From Verrucomicrobiaceae bacterium (GTDB taxonomy: Bacteria; Verrucomicrobiota; Verrucomicrobiia; Verrucomicrobiales; Verrucomicrobiaceae), in the NCBI GenBank assembly GCA_016713245.1, contig JADJPM010000004.1, forward strand, positions 1,426,001 to 1,490,000: DNA of 64,000 nucleotides, written 5' to 3'. This document shows, piece by piece, positions 1 to 7,686 of the stretch. How positions within the stretch are numbered: position 1 is the first letter of the stretch; every line of letters begins with the position of its first letter. The notes below the pieces were generated by a model, which was not told where the DNA came from, searched no databases, and worked only from the letters and a program-made list of their open reading frames with translations. The translations under genes were made by a program, and so were the position numbers.

Positions 1-521
1 GCGAAGTTCCGAATGTTCGGTTTGAGTCTGAAAAGCGCATTTCCCATGACCCAGGCGGCGATGCCGGAGGTGCCGTGGTAGTAGAAGGACTTCTTCATGC
101 TCTTTGGGTCAAAGAAACCGATGCGGCGATCCCAGAATTTCTGCGCGGGTTCGCTCAACGTGCCGCGAACTTCACTGTAGAGCGTTTTGTAGCCAGGATG
201 GCTGCCGATGCCGAACATCTCGAAAAGGTCGTCAAAGTGGTCGCGGGCGATGAAGGCCTTCTTGAGCTCCAAAAGGGAGTTTTGGCGGTAATTCATGTCG
301 ATGGCATGAATTTCGGCCGGATCGTCGAGGAGATAGTCGAGCGCATTGCAGCCCGCGCTGGTGATCATGACGACCTTGGAACTCGAATCGAGCCGCAGCA
401 TCTCGCGGTCGAGGCGTGGGTCCTCCCAAGCGCAATTGTAGATGAGATTGTTACCGTGGACGTGCTTGAAAAGCATGTCGTGGGCAGCTTTGACGAGCGG
501 GCGGGTGGCTTGTTTGACCAT
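1..521 (-). CDS. DUF3419 family protein, BtaA-like (partial, C-terminus outside window)
   Basis: An open frame on the minus strand runs off the left edge, about 173 residues from the ATG at 521; a GTG at 539 is an alternative start. The readable part has the block NLIYNCAWEDPRLDREMLRL (about residues 24-43), then a nucleotide-binding-like stretch VVMITSAGCNALDYLL and AIDMNYRQNSLLELKKAF. This matches the N-terminal half of DUF3419 proteins, whose known member BtaA transfers a 3-amino-3-carboxypropyl group from S-adenosylmethionine to diacylglycerol in betaine-lipid synthesis. It lies 97 bases downstream of DUF1501 on the same strand. The family call rests on motif recognition. Betaine-lipid synthesis itself is inference, because no btaB partner is in view and the C-terminal half is missing. 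Confidence 0.72.
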   Translation of the reverse strand, partial: MVKQATRPLVKAAHDMLFKHVHGNNLIYNCAWEDPRLDREMLRLDSSSKVVMITSAGCNALDYLLDDPAEIHAIDMNYRQNSLLELKKAFIARDHFDDLFEMFGIGSHPGYKTLYSEVRGTLSEPAQKFWDRRIGFFDPKSMKKSFYYHGTSGIAAWVMGNALFRLKPNIRNF

Positions 522-617
522 GCCGCGATATGCCGCCACGCAAAACGAATGCGAAGAATGCCGTGGGTCACTTTCGTCACCTAGCGAGGGATGCCGCCGT
601 GACAGAACGGCTCCGCA

Positions 618-2024
618 TCACCCCACCAACCGCGTCAAAGGATGCCCTTCGTTCTGGTCGATGCGTTCGGGCAGGCCTTTGTGGTTGTAAGTGAGCTTGG
701 TGTGATCGATGCCGAGCAGGTAAAGGATCGTGGCGTGGATCGAATGGACATGCAGGCGGTCCTCGACGGCATACAGGCCGAGGTCGTCGGTCGCGCCGTA
801 GGTTTGGCCGCCTTTGACGCCGCCGCCGGCCATCCACATGGTGAAGCCGGTGGGATTGTGGTCGCGGCCGTCGCCTTGCTCGGACATCGGCGTGCGGCCG
901 AATTCGCCGCCCCAGATGACGAGGGTCTCATCGAGCAGGCCGCGGGCCTTCAAGTCGGTGAGCAGACCGGCGATGGGTTTATCGACGGAGTTGCAGTATT
1001 TGCCGTGATTCACCTCAATGCCCTTGTGAGCATCCCACTTGCTGCCGGCACCACTGTAGAGCTGCACAAAGCGAACGCCGTTTTCGACAAGGCGACGCGC
1101 CAGGAGGCAGTTGCGGCCAAAAACAGCCGTCGCTTCGTTGTCCATGCCGTAGAGCTTCTTGGTGGTCTCGCTTTCTTTGCTGAGATCGACGGCATCCGGT
1201 GCCTCGGCCTGCATCTGGAAGGCGAGTTCGTAACCTTTGATGCGGGCGTCGAGCTCGGTGTTGCTCATGCGAGTAGCGTTATAGTCGCGGTTCAAAGCCC
1301 CAAGCAGGTCGAGCTTCTCGCGCTGACGCACGCGATCGACGCCTTTCGGGTTGTCGAGGAACTTGATCGGCGTGCCTTCGGAACTGAACTCGACGCCCTG
1401 ATACACGGCGGGCATGAAGCCATTGCCCCAGTTGCGTGCGCCGTTAACCACCGTGGCCTCGCTGTCTTTGATGACGACAAAGCCGGGCAAATTTTGATTC
1501 GAGGTGCCGAGACCATACTGCGCCCACGCACCAAGCGAAGGACGACCGCCGAAGACGGAGCCGGTGTTCATCGAGCACACGCCGCCGGCATGATTGATGC
1601 CGCTGGAGGCGCAGGAATGAATTACCGCGAGGTCATCGGCATGCTGCGCCACATGCGTGAACCAATCCGAGATCCACAAACCGCCCTGACCGTGCTGTTT
1701 CCAGGTGCGTTTGCATTCGAGCAACGGCGATTTCGTCTCGCCCATCGCCGTGATCGGTGCCTTGAAGCTCGCGGGCAGCGACTGACCGGCGAGTTTGTTC
1801 AGCAGTGGCTTGTAATCAAAGGTGTCGAGATGGCTCGGGCCGCCTTCCATGAAGAGGAAGATGACGCTCTTCGCCTTCGCCGGGCGATGCGCGACACGCA
1901 GCGGTGCCGCGCTGGCCTGCTCCTGGCCCATCAGCGCGGCCAAAGCGACCGAGCCAAAGCCGCAGCCGGCCGTTTGCAAGAAGTCGCGACGCGACGTGGG
2001 ATGGTCGTAACGATGGCAGCGCAT
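618..2024 (-). CDS. DUF1501 domain protein with Tat signal
   Basis: 468 residues from the ATG at 2024. That start puts a twin-arginine signal (SRRDFLQTAG) within the first 20 residues; an upstream in-frame start at 2069 only adds an unlikely leader. The body has DUF1501 hallmarks: FLFMEGGPSHLDTFDYKP, a GGRPSLGAW block, LVIWGGEFGRTPMSEQG and DHNPTGFTMWMAGGG. DUF1501 belongs to the alkaline-phosphatase/sulfatase superfamily and is almost always paired with PSD1 (DUF1549/DUF1553) in Planctomycetes and Verrucomicrobia; its reaction is not established. The RR motif predicts export of the folded protein across the inner membrane. The PSD1 partner is encoded upstream on the same strand but is separated by a toxin-antitoxin pair. 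Confidence 0.93.
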   Translation of the reverse strand: MRCHRYDHPTSRRDFLQTAGCGFGSVALAALMGQEQASAAPLRVAHRPAKAKSVIFLFMEGGPSHLDTFDYKPLLNKLAGQSLPASFKAPITAMGETKSPLLECKRTWKQHGQGGLWISDWFTHVAQHADDLAVIHSCASSGINHAGGVCSMNTGSVFGGRPSLGAWAQYGLGTSNQNLPGFVVIKDSEATVVNGARNWGNGFMPAVYQGVEFSSEGTPIKFLDNPKGVDRVRQREKLDLLGALNRDYNATRMSNTELDARIKGYELAFQMQAEAPDAVDLSKESETTKKLYGMDNEATAVFGRNCLLARRLVENGVRFVQLYSGAGSKWDAHKGIEVNHGKYCNSVDKPIAGLLTDLKARGLLDETLVIWGGEFGRTPMSEQGDGRDHNPTGFTMWMAGGGVKGGQTYGATDDLGLYAVEDRLHVHSIHATILYLLGIDHTKLTYNHKGLPERIDQNEGHPLTRLVG

Positions 2025-2142
2025 GATAGTGGTGGGTTTAAAACGGGGAACGAATGCTCTCTTCCTCACCTAAAGGCCACTGCTGGCTGTTTTTTGACAC
2101 GAAAAATGCAAACCAGCATGGTCACCGGCAGGTAGAGCCGGG

Positions 2143-2571
2143 TCATGGTTGAACGGCGAGACGCAGGTCTTGCAGAAACACCAACGGTTTGCAGGTGATG
2201 AACTCGGGGTAGAAGACGCCCACATCCTCCAGATGCTGGTCATAGGTGACGAGGTGCGTAGCATTCCCGTTGAGTGCGGCAAGCAGGAAGGGCGTGTCGT
2301 CTGGATCGACCGGATAGTGGCGCAGGTGGAAGAACGTGATGGGAATCTGATCACCGAGAAGCATCAAATCCCGCAACAGCGCCCGTCTGTTTGCCAGAGG
2401 AATCCCCGTTTCGATGAGCTTTTCAGCATACTCCTGGAGCAGATCATCGGTGATGATGAGGGTGAACTCACCGGCCTTCCAACGACGCACGATTTCAGCA
2501 TTCGGGCTTTGTGGGCTGGCTGTCTTCTGTGATGCCAGCATCACGTTGGTGTCGAGAACAGCTCTCTTCAT
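2143..2571 (-). CDS. PIN-domain toxin (COG1569 type)
   Basis: 142 residues. It starts MKRAVLDTNVMLAS, the first conserved aspartate of PIN nucleases (D7). Further acidic positions follow in YPVDPDDTPFLLAAL and ATHLVTYDQHLEDV. The length and motifs fit the putative toxin-antitoxin PIN family. PIN toxins are Mg-dependent RNases that cleave tRNA, rRNA or mRNA. The start codon lies 6 bases after the stop of the preceding small gene at 2578-2844, giving an antitoxin-first operon. The pair sits between PSD1 and DUF1501, in the same orientation as both. Confidence 0.85.
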   Translation of the reverse strand: MKRAVLDTNVMLASQKTASPQSPNAEIVRRWKAGEFTLIITDDLLQEYAEKLIETGIPLANRRALLRDLMLLGDQIPITFFHLRHYPVDPDDTPFLLAALNGNATHLVTYDQHLEDVGVFYPEFITCKPLVFLQDLRLAVQP

Positions 2572-2577
2572 GGCTGC

Positions 2578-2844
2578 TCAGAGCTGTTTGAGGATGTCGA
2601 AATAGTTCTTCTCAAAGCTCTCCATGACCTGCTCTCGTGTGATTCCCTCCGCCTTGAGCTTTTCTGCCTCAGCTTTGGCCTGCTCCACCAGTTCGCGAGC
2701 CTCCTGGCTGTGGCGGCGGAGGCGCTTTTGGTTTTGCGCAATCTCCGCCCGCAGGAAGGAGACGAGGCGCACGCCGATTCCGGGGACCCGGGCGGCCTCC
2801 TCAGCAAGGTCAGCAGGGATGTCAGCGATTTCGGCGATGCTCAT
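2578..2844 (-). CDS. Probable antitoxin partner of PIN toxin
   Basis: 88 residues, no family recognised with certainty. The protein is charged and mostly helical. It has an N-terminal segment ending IGVRLVSFLRAEIAQNQKRLRRH, then a Lys/Glu-rich helix (ELVEQAKAEAEKLKAEG), and ends ESFEKNYFDILKQL. The antitoxin role is inferred from size, composition and the 6-base spacing to the downstream PIN gene. No clear DNA-binding fold can be named from the sequence. Confidence 0.7.
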   Translation of the reverse strand: MSIAEIADIPADLAEEAARVPGIGVRLVSFLRAEIAQNQKRLRRHSQEARELVEQAKAEAEKLKAEGITREQVMESFEKNYFDILKQL

Positions 2845-2914
2845 GGGCGAATGATACTTTCCGCCGAATGCAGGTCAATCCTTCAATCTCATGCCCAAGG
2901 GCCGGTTTCCCGGC

Positions 2915-5900
2915 TCAATGTAGGTAGAAAAACTCGTTCGTGTTCAGCAGCACCTGGCAGAGGTCGTTCATGGCCTGGCGGAAAGGATCGGCCTCCTCGA
3001 CGCTCTTCGTGTCGCTGCCGTTCCAGGCGAATTGGGAGTTCAGCGGATCCGCGGATCGCCAGACGACGAAACCCGCGCTCCACTTCTCCGGATCGGCGCT
3101 CAAAGCTTTATCAGCGAGGTAACCGGTGGCGATGCGCACGGCCTCGATGCTGCCGTCCCATTGATGCGCGGGGGAGCGTTTGTTCAGGCCGCCAATGACG
3201 AGCTGCGAGGAGCCGAGGCTGAGCTTCGAGCGGATGTCCATCGGCACCACGGCGGATTGCACGGCGGCTCCTGGCGTGTCGAGATCACGCACGGTGAAGG
3301 TGATGTTCTTGGCAGGGCAGGAAACACGCGCCGCGATGTGATAGCGACGGCCCAGCTCGATGTGGATGTTGGAAGGCACGACCTGGTAACCGATGTTCGA
3401 GTTTTCGTCCTCGCCGACGACCTGCACGATCACATTGCGTGGCGTGTAGCGCGACTTTTCACCGGTGACGCCGAGACTCCAGCCAAAGGCTTCCTGACTG
3501 TCCTTCCCACCATTCCAGCGGGAGGCGATGGTGCGCACGGCGGCATTCACATCGACGCTGTTGAGGCTGGCGACGGCTTCGACACTGAACTCATCGCCTT
3601 CCTTCTCGCTCGCATTGATCAGCAGCCGCTCGTGTGGGCTGTTCTCTTTGAAATCATCCGCGACATCGTTTTGATTCGCGGCCTCGGAAACCTTCGATGT
3701 CGTCGTTCCGGCCCGTTTCTTCAAAAAGGCCTCCGCCGTGGCTTTTTCCTTCGGCGTCGGCGGACGGCCCAAAACGGCCAACCAGGCATCGTCGATGCCT
3801 TCCACGCGTGAGGCGAGCTTGCGGGCACGGGCCAGCAACCAGTCGCCATTGAGCAATTGCAGCGCCTGCGTCGGTGTCGTGGTGCTCTGACGCTCGGCGG
3901 TGCTCGCAAAGCCCGCTGGCATGTCGAGCGCACGAAGAAGCTCGTTCGGGTTGTTGCGCTTCTTCATCGTGTAAACCGAGCGACGCGTGGCATTGCCATC
4001 GCCCGCAGGTCCGCCAGCCGCAGCGTCGAGTTCACCGCTCACCGCGAGCAGGGCATCACGCACCTGCTCGGCATCAAGACGGCGTGGATTGAAGCGCCAC
4101 AGGTAGCGATTCGACGGATCGACCTTCGACGCGACCTCGTCCGGCTCCTGGCGGGCCGTTTGACGATAAGCGGCGGAGAGCATGATCTCGCGGTGCAACG
4201 GCTTCAAATGCCAGCCGCCCTTCACAAACTTCGTCGTGAGGTAATCGAGCAATTCGGGATGCGTCGGAGGCTCGCCCAGCTTGCCGAAATCGCTCGCCGT
4301 CGCCACGATGCCGCGACCGAAGTGATACTGCCACACGCGGTTCACGATGACGCGGGTGGAGAGCTGGTTGTCTGGTCGGGTAATCCACTCTGCCAGCGCG
4401 GTGCGGCGGCCGGTGGAGGTCTTTGTGGCTTTGATCTTCGGCAGGCTGGTGTCGATGATCGAAAGGAAACCCGGCTCGATCTGCTGCTCGCCCTTGCGTG
4501 TCTTGATCGCCACGGGCGGTGCCACCGGGCTCGCATCCGTCGCCACAAAGGCTTCCATGAGTGGCTTGGGCTTGAGGGCATCGAACTTCTTCAGCTCGGC
4601 CTCCAGCGCCTTGTATTCCGCCTTCGCCTCATCGGTTTTGAGGCTCTTCATCGGTTCAAAGCGCACTTTTTCATAGTCCATCTGTCGCTCGATGAGGCCC
4701 GCGAGCTGTCTTTCCAGGGCATCACGCTTTTCGAAGGGCTTGCGAGCCATCACCTGGAGTTCGTCGGTGAATTTCGTCAGCGCTCCCTCCACTTTGGATG
4801 CCAGCGCCTTGCCGGTCAGCGCCTCCATTTTGGCGCGAATCTCCGCCGTGGCGGCTTCCCACTTTGCCTGCTGCTCGGCGTGGGCTTTCTGCTCCGCCGT
4901 CGTCGCCAGCGTCATGTCATCACGCCACTGCACGGGAGCCAGGAAGGCCCGCAGGCGGTAGTAGTCCTTTTGCAGGATGGGATCGAACTTGTGGTTGTGA
5001 CAGTGCGCACAACCCATGCTCAGGCCGAGGAACAACTCGCCCGTGGTGTCCGTCATGTCGGTGAGGATGATGTCCCACTGGCCGCGGGCATCGCGCTGGT
5101 TCCATTCATACACCGGATGGCGCAGGAAGGCGGTGGCGATGAGCACGTTCGGATCATTCGGCGCGATCTCATCGCCCGCGAGCTGCTCTTTGACGAACTG
5201 GTTGTAGGGCTTGTCGTCATTGAGCGACTTGATGACGTAGTCGCGATACGGCCACACCGACGGGCGATACTCGTCCGCGTTGTAACCATCGCTCTCCGCA
5301 TAGCGCACGAGGTCCAGCCAGTGCTGCGCCCAGCGCTCGCCATAGCGTGGCGAGGCCAGCAGCTCATCGACGAGCTTCTCATAGGCCTTCGGGTCCTTGT
5401 CGTGCACAAAGGCGTCGATCTCCTCCTTCGTCGGCGGCAGGCCGTGAAGGTCAAAATACACGCGGCGCACCAGTTCATGCCGGTCGGCCTCCGGCGCGGG
5501 CTTCAGCTTCAGCTCCGCCTGCTTCGCCGCAATGAAGCGGTCCACGTCGTTGCGCACCCACTTGCCTCCCGCATCCGGTGGCGATACCTTTTTCACCGGC
5601 TGGAAGAACCAATAATTCCGCTGCTCCTCGGTGAAGCCGCCTTCCGTCACCACCATCTTCTTGGAGCCATCCTCCGGCCACGGTGCACCGATCTTGATCC
5701 ACTTCTCCAGGATCGCGATCTCCGCGTCCGGCATCTTCCCGCCATTGTTCTTCGGCGGCATTTGGAAATCCTCATTCGTCCAGCGAACCGCCTCCATCAG
5801 CGGCGACTTCGACGGCTCCCCCGGCACCACCGCCGGTCCGGTGTCACCGCCCGTCTTCAGGTAACCAATGTGATCCACCCGCAGCCCGCCCTTCTGCTTT

Positions 5901-6064
5901 GTATTGCTGTGGCACTCGTAGCAGCGGTTCACCAAAATCGGCCGCACCTCCTTCTCAAAAAACGTCATCGCCGCCCGCTGCGCATCATCATCCGCCGCCA
6001 AAGCAGGCAGCGCCACGAAGCCAGAAAGCAGAACGAGAGAAGGAAAAAGTCGGAGCCGGTTCAT
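2915..6064 (-). CDS. PSD1 protein: PSCyt1, DUF1549, DUF1553 with inserted LamG-like domain
   Basis: 1049 residues. A signal peptide (about 1-23) precedes a PSCyt1 cytochrome-c-like domain with heme motif CYECH (C48, C51, H52) and a possible axial Met in FQMPPK. DUF1549 follows (about 170-375) with a second CAHCH motif (C352, C355, H356). DUF1553 starts near residue 565 (RRTALAEWITRPDNQLSTRV). Between the body of DUF1553 and its closing segment (LCQVLLNTNEFFYLH) lies a beta-rich stretch of roughly 180 residues resembling LamG/concanavalin domains. PSD1 proteins are exported and co-occur with DUF1501; the substrate is unknown, though polymer or polysaccharide breakdown has been proposed. The downstream operon neighbour should be DUF1501, but a PIN toxin-antitoxin pair intervenes. 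Confidence 0.93.
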   Translation of the reverse strand: MNRLRLFPSLVLLSGFVALPALAADDDAQRAAMTFFEKEVRPILVNRCYECHSNTKQKGGLRVDHIGYLKTGGDTGPAVVPGEPSKSPLMEAVRWTNEDFQMPPKNNGGKMPDAEIAILEKWIKIGAPWPEDGSKKMVVTEGGFTEEQRNYWFFQPVKKVSPPDAGGKWVRNDVDRFIAAKQAELKLKPAPEADRHELVRRVYFDLHGLPPTKEEIDAFVHDKDPKAYEKLVDELLASPRYGERWAQHWLDLVRYAESDGYNADEYRPSVWPYRDYVIKSLNDDKPYNQFVKEQLAGDEIAPNDPNVLIATAFLRHPVYEWNQRDARGQWDIILTDMTDTTGELFLGLSMGCAHCHNHKFDPILQKDYYRLRAFLAPVQWRDDMTLATTAEQKAHAEQQAKWEAATAEIRAKMEALTGKALASKVEGALTKFTDELQVMARKPFEKRDALERQLAGLIERQMDYEKVRFEPMKSLKTDEAKAEYKALEAELKKFDALKPKPLMEAFVATDASPVAPPVAIKTRKGEQQIEPGFLSIIDTSLPKIKATKTSTGRRTALAEWITRPDNQLSTRVIVNRVWQYHFGRGIVATASDFGKLGEPPTHPELLDYLTTKFVKGGWHLKPLHREIMLSAAYRQTARQEPDEVASKVDPSNRYLWRFNPRRLDAEQVRDALLAVSGELDAAAGGPAGDGNATRRSVYTMKKRNNPNELLRALDMPAGFASTAERQSTTTPTQALQLLNGDWLLARARKLASRVEGIDDAWLAVLGRPPTPKEKATAEAFLKKRAGTTTSKVSEAANQNDVADDFKENSPHERLLINASEKEGDEFSVEAVASLNSVDVNAAVRTIASRWNGGKDSQEAFGWSLGVTGEKSRYTPRNVIVQVVGEDENSNIGYQVVPSNIHIELGRRYHIAARVSCPAKNITFTVRDLDTPGAAVQSAVVPMDIRSKLSLGSSQLVIGGLNKRSPAHQWDGSIEAVRIATGYLADKALSADPEKWSAGFVVWRSADPLNSQFAWNGSDTKSVEEADPFRQAMNDLCQVLLNTNEFFYLH

Positions 6065-6119
6065 TTCACCCTATATAAGGAGCTGCCGGGCTGGTTTTGG
6101 ACGCAAAAATTGGGTTTTC

Positions 6120-6182
6120 GTAGCCTGGACTTTCTAGTCCGGGCTTCTTCCGCATTCGCACAGGCTAGAAAGCCTATGCTAC
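6120..6182. repeat. Double-hairpin palindromic repeat bounded by GTAGC...GCTAC
   Basis: The element opens with GTAGC (6120-6124) and closes with GCTAC (6178-6182). It contains two hairpins: CCTGGACTTTCTAGTCCGGG (6124-6143) and AGGCTAGAAAGCCT (6162-6175). It ends one base before the stop of the UGPase gene and lies upstream of PSD1, so it could also act as a terminator for the former. A similarly bounded element lies at 56669-56723, and single-hairpin relatives lie at 13291 and 15242. Confidence 0.65.
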
Positions 6183-7619
6183 TCATCCGCCCACGCTCAT
6201 CGTCCCCTCATGCGTGCCGGCTTTGAGCCTCACAGGCGATGACGTGTGATTGTGGATGACCGCATCACCTTTGAACACGACGCCTTCACCGCATTCGACC
6301 GGGCCGTGGACGAGGAGGCTGCGGCAGTGGAGGAGGCTGGGGGTGTGGGGGAAGTTCTTTTCGAGGCCGTCCACGAGTTTGCAGAGCTTTTGATCGAGGT
6401 GGAGATGCGGCGGCTGGCCCTGGCGGCTGGGGTGGAGGCGCAGGCAGAAGTCCTCCGTGAGCTCGTAGGCATCGGAACGCACGGCGAGCAGGTCGCTGGT
6501 CGTTTTTACCGGGGCAAAGCGGATGCGTGAGACCTCGATGGCACCTGCACCGGCGAAGCACTCGATGGCGGCGCCCATGGCCGTTTCGAGCTGGATGACG
6601 GCGGCGGAGCTGGCATCGCGGGGATCGACGGTCTTCTTGTTCATGATCGGCGGCAGCGGGATGAGGCCGTCATTGGCAGCGAGCGCGGCTTTCAGCGCCT
6701 GGAGGTCGATCCAGAGGTTGTTCGTGTTGAAGTAGCGATGGCGCTCGATGTCCTGGAAGTGCTTCTCGTCGTCCTTCGGGCATTGCGCCGATTCACGCAG
6801 CAGGAAGCGCCCATCGCGCAACCGCACGGCGAGGTGGCCGCCTTTTTTATCCGACTCCGTGCGCCGCGTGACCTCCATGGCGAAAGGCATGCCACTGTCT
6901 GCGAACCACGCGAGGATGGCGGGATCGAGCGTGGCACCGAGGTTGTCGGAGTTCGACACAAAGGCGTAGCGCACGCCGCTGGCGAGCAGTCGCTCCAGCC
7001 AGCCTGAACCAGCGAGGCAGGCGTAAATATCGCCATGACCCGGCGGGCACCACTCTTGCTCAGGATTCGCTGGCCAAAGCGCAGGCTCCAGCGTGCTCGC
7101 GAGCACCTTGGGCACCTTGTTCTGCATCAACTCCCACACCTCGCGACCGCCGAGCTGCGGAAAGCGAGCCTCCAAATGCTCGGCGGTATCGGCCGATGTG
7201 CTGAAGCTATTCATCAGCATGAAAACCGGCACCTCGCCGCCCGTCTGCGCACGCAGTCGAAGAATCTGCCGGGCGATCAAATCGAGGAAGGTATCCTCAC
7301 CCCGCACCGGCAGCAGCGATTTCGCCTTCTCCAGTCCCATGCCCGTGCCGAGGCCGCCGTTGAGCTTGATGAGCACTGTTTGCTTCAGCAGTTCCGATGC
7401 TCGATTTGCCTCGGGAGCCGTAAGTGCGTCTGCTTTCGGCAAATCCCGCGCCGCTTGGATCGAGTCTTCGGGAATCATGCCCGTCTCACCCGCCAGCAAG
7501 GCCGCGTAACTCCCACGAAACGCCCGGATGGCCGATTCACTCAGGCCCTCGGCCTGCATTTTGTCACGGAACGGGGCAAACGAAGTCTCAAGTCGGTCAG
7601 ATGGGGGAAGTGGGCTCAT
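6183..7619 (-). CDS. UTP--glucose-1-phosphate uridylyltransferase (eukaryote-type UDPGP family)
   Basis: 478 residues, close to the 470-510 of eukaryotic UGPases and much longer than bacterial GalU. The nucleotide-binding loop KLNGGLGTGMGLEKAKSLLP (residues 85-104) is the UDPGP family signature. Other family blocks are PVFMLMNSFSTSADT, the GHGDIY motif before the uridine site, and YAFVSNSDNLGATLD. It forms UDP-glucose from UTP and glucose-1-phosphate in the cytoplasm, feeding glycogen, trehalose or envelope glycans. The ATG at 7619 gives a normal N-terminus. It is transcribed alone, with 67 bases before the next minus-strand gene. PVC bacteria commonly carry this family. Confidence 0.93.
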   Translation of the reverse strand: MSPLPPSDRLETSFAPFRDKMQAEGLSESAIRAFRGSYAALLAGETGMIPEDSIQAARDLPKADALTAPEANRASELLKQTVLIKLNGGLGTGMGLEKAKSLLPVRGEDTFLDLIARQILRLRAQTGGEVPVFMLMNSFSTSADTAEHLEARFPQLGGREVWELMQNKVPKVLASTLEPALWPANPEQEWCPPGHGDIYACLAGSGWLERLLASGVRYAFVSNSDNLGATLDPAILAWFADSGMPFAMEVTRRTESDKKGGHLAVRLRDGRFLLRESAQCPKDDEKHFQDIERHRYFNTNNLWIDLQALKAALAANDGLIPLPPIMNKKTVDPRDASSAAVIQLETAMGAAIECFAGAGAIEVSRIRFAPVKTTSDLLAVRSDAYELTEDFCLRLHPSRQGQPPHLHLDQKLCKLVDGLEKNFPHTPSLLHCRSLLVHGPVECGEGVVFKGDAVIHNHTSSPVRLKAGTHEGTMSVGG

Positions 7620-7686
7620 GCGTTCACTACGCTAGAAGGTCGCTCACGCATGAGCAAATGAGGAATGGTTCATTCAGCGCCGTCAG

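Noticed and set aside
642..2135. Long plus-strand open frame (497 codons) opposite DUF1501
   Set aside because: Antisense shadow produced by GC-rich third positions; no domain and low-complexity Ala/Val/Gly composition.
3857..6226. 789-codon open frame opposite PSD1
   Set aside because: Antisense to a gene with two heme motifs and clear domains; its translation is Arg/His/Leu-rich without motifs.
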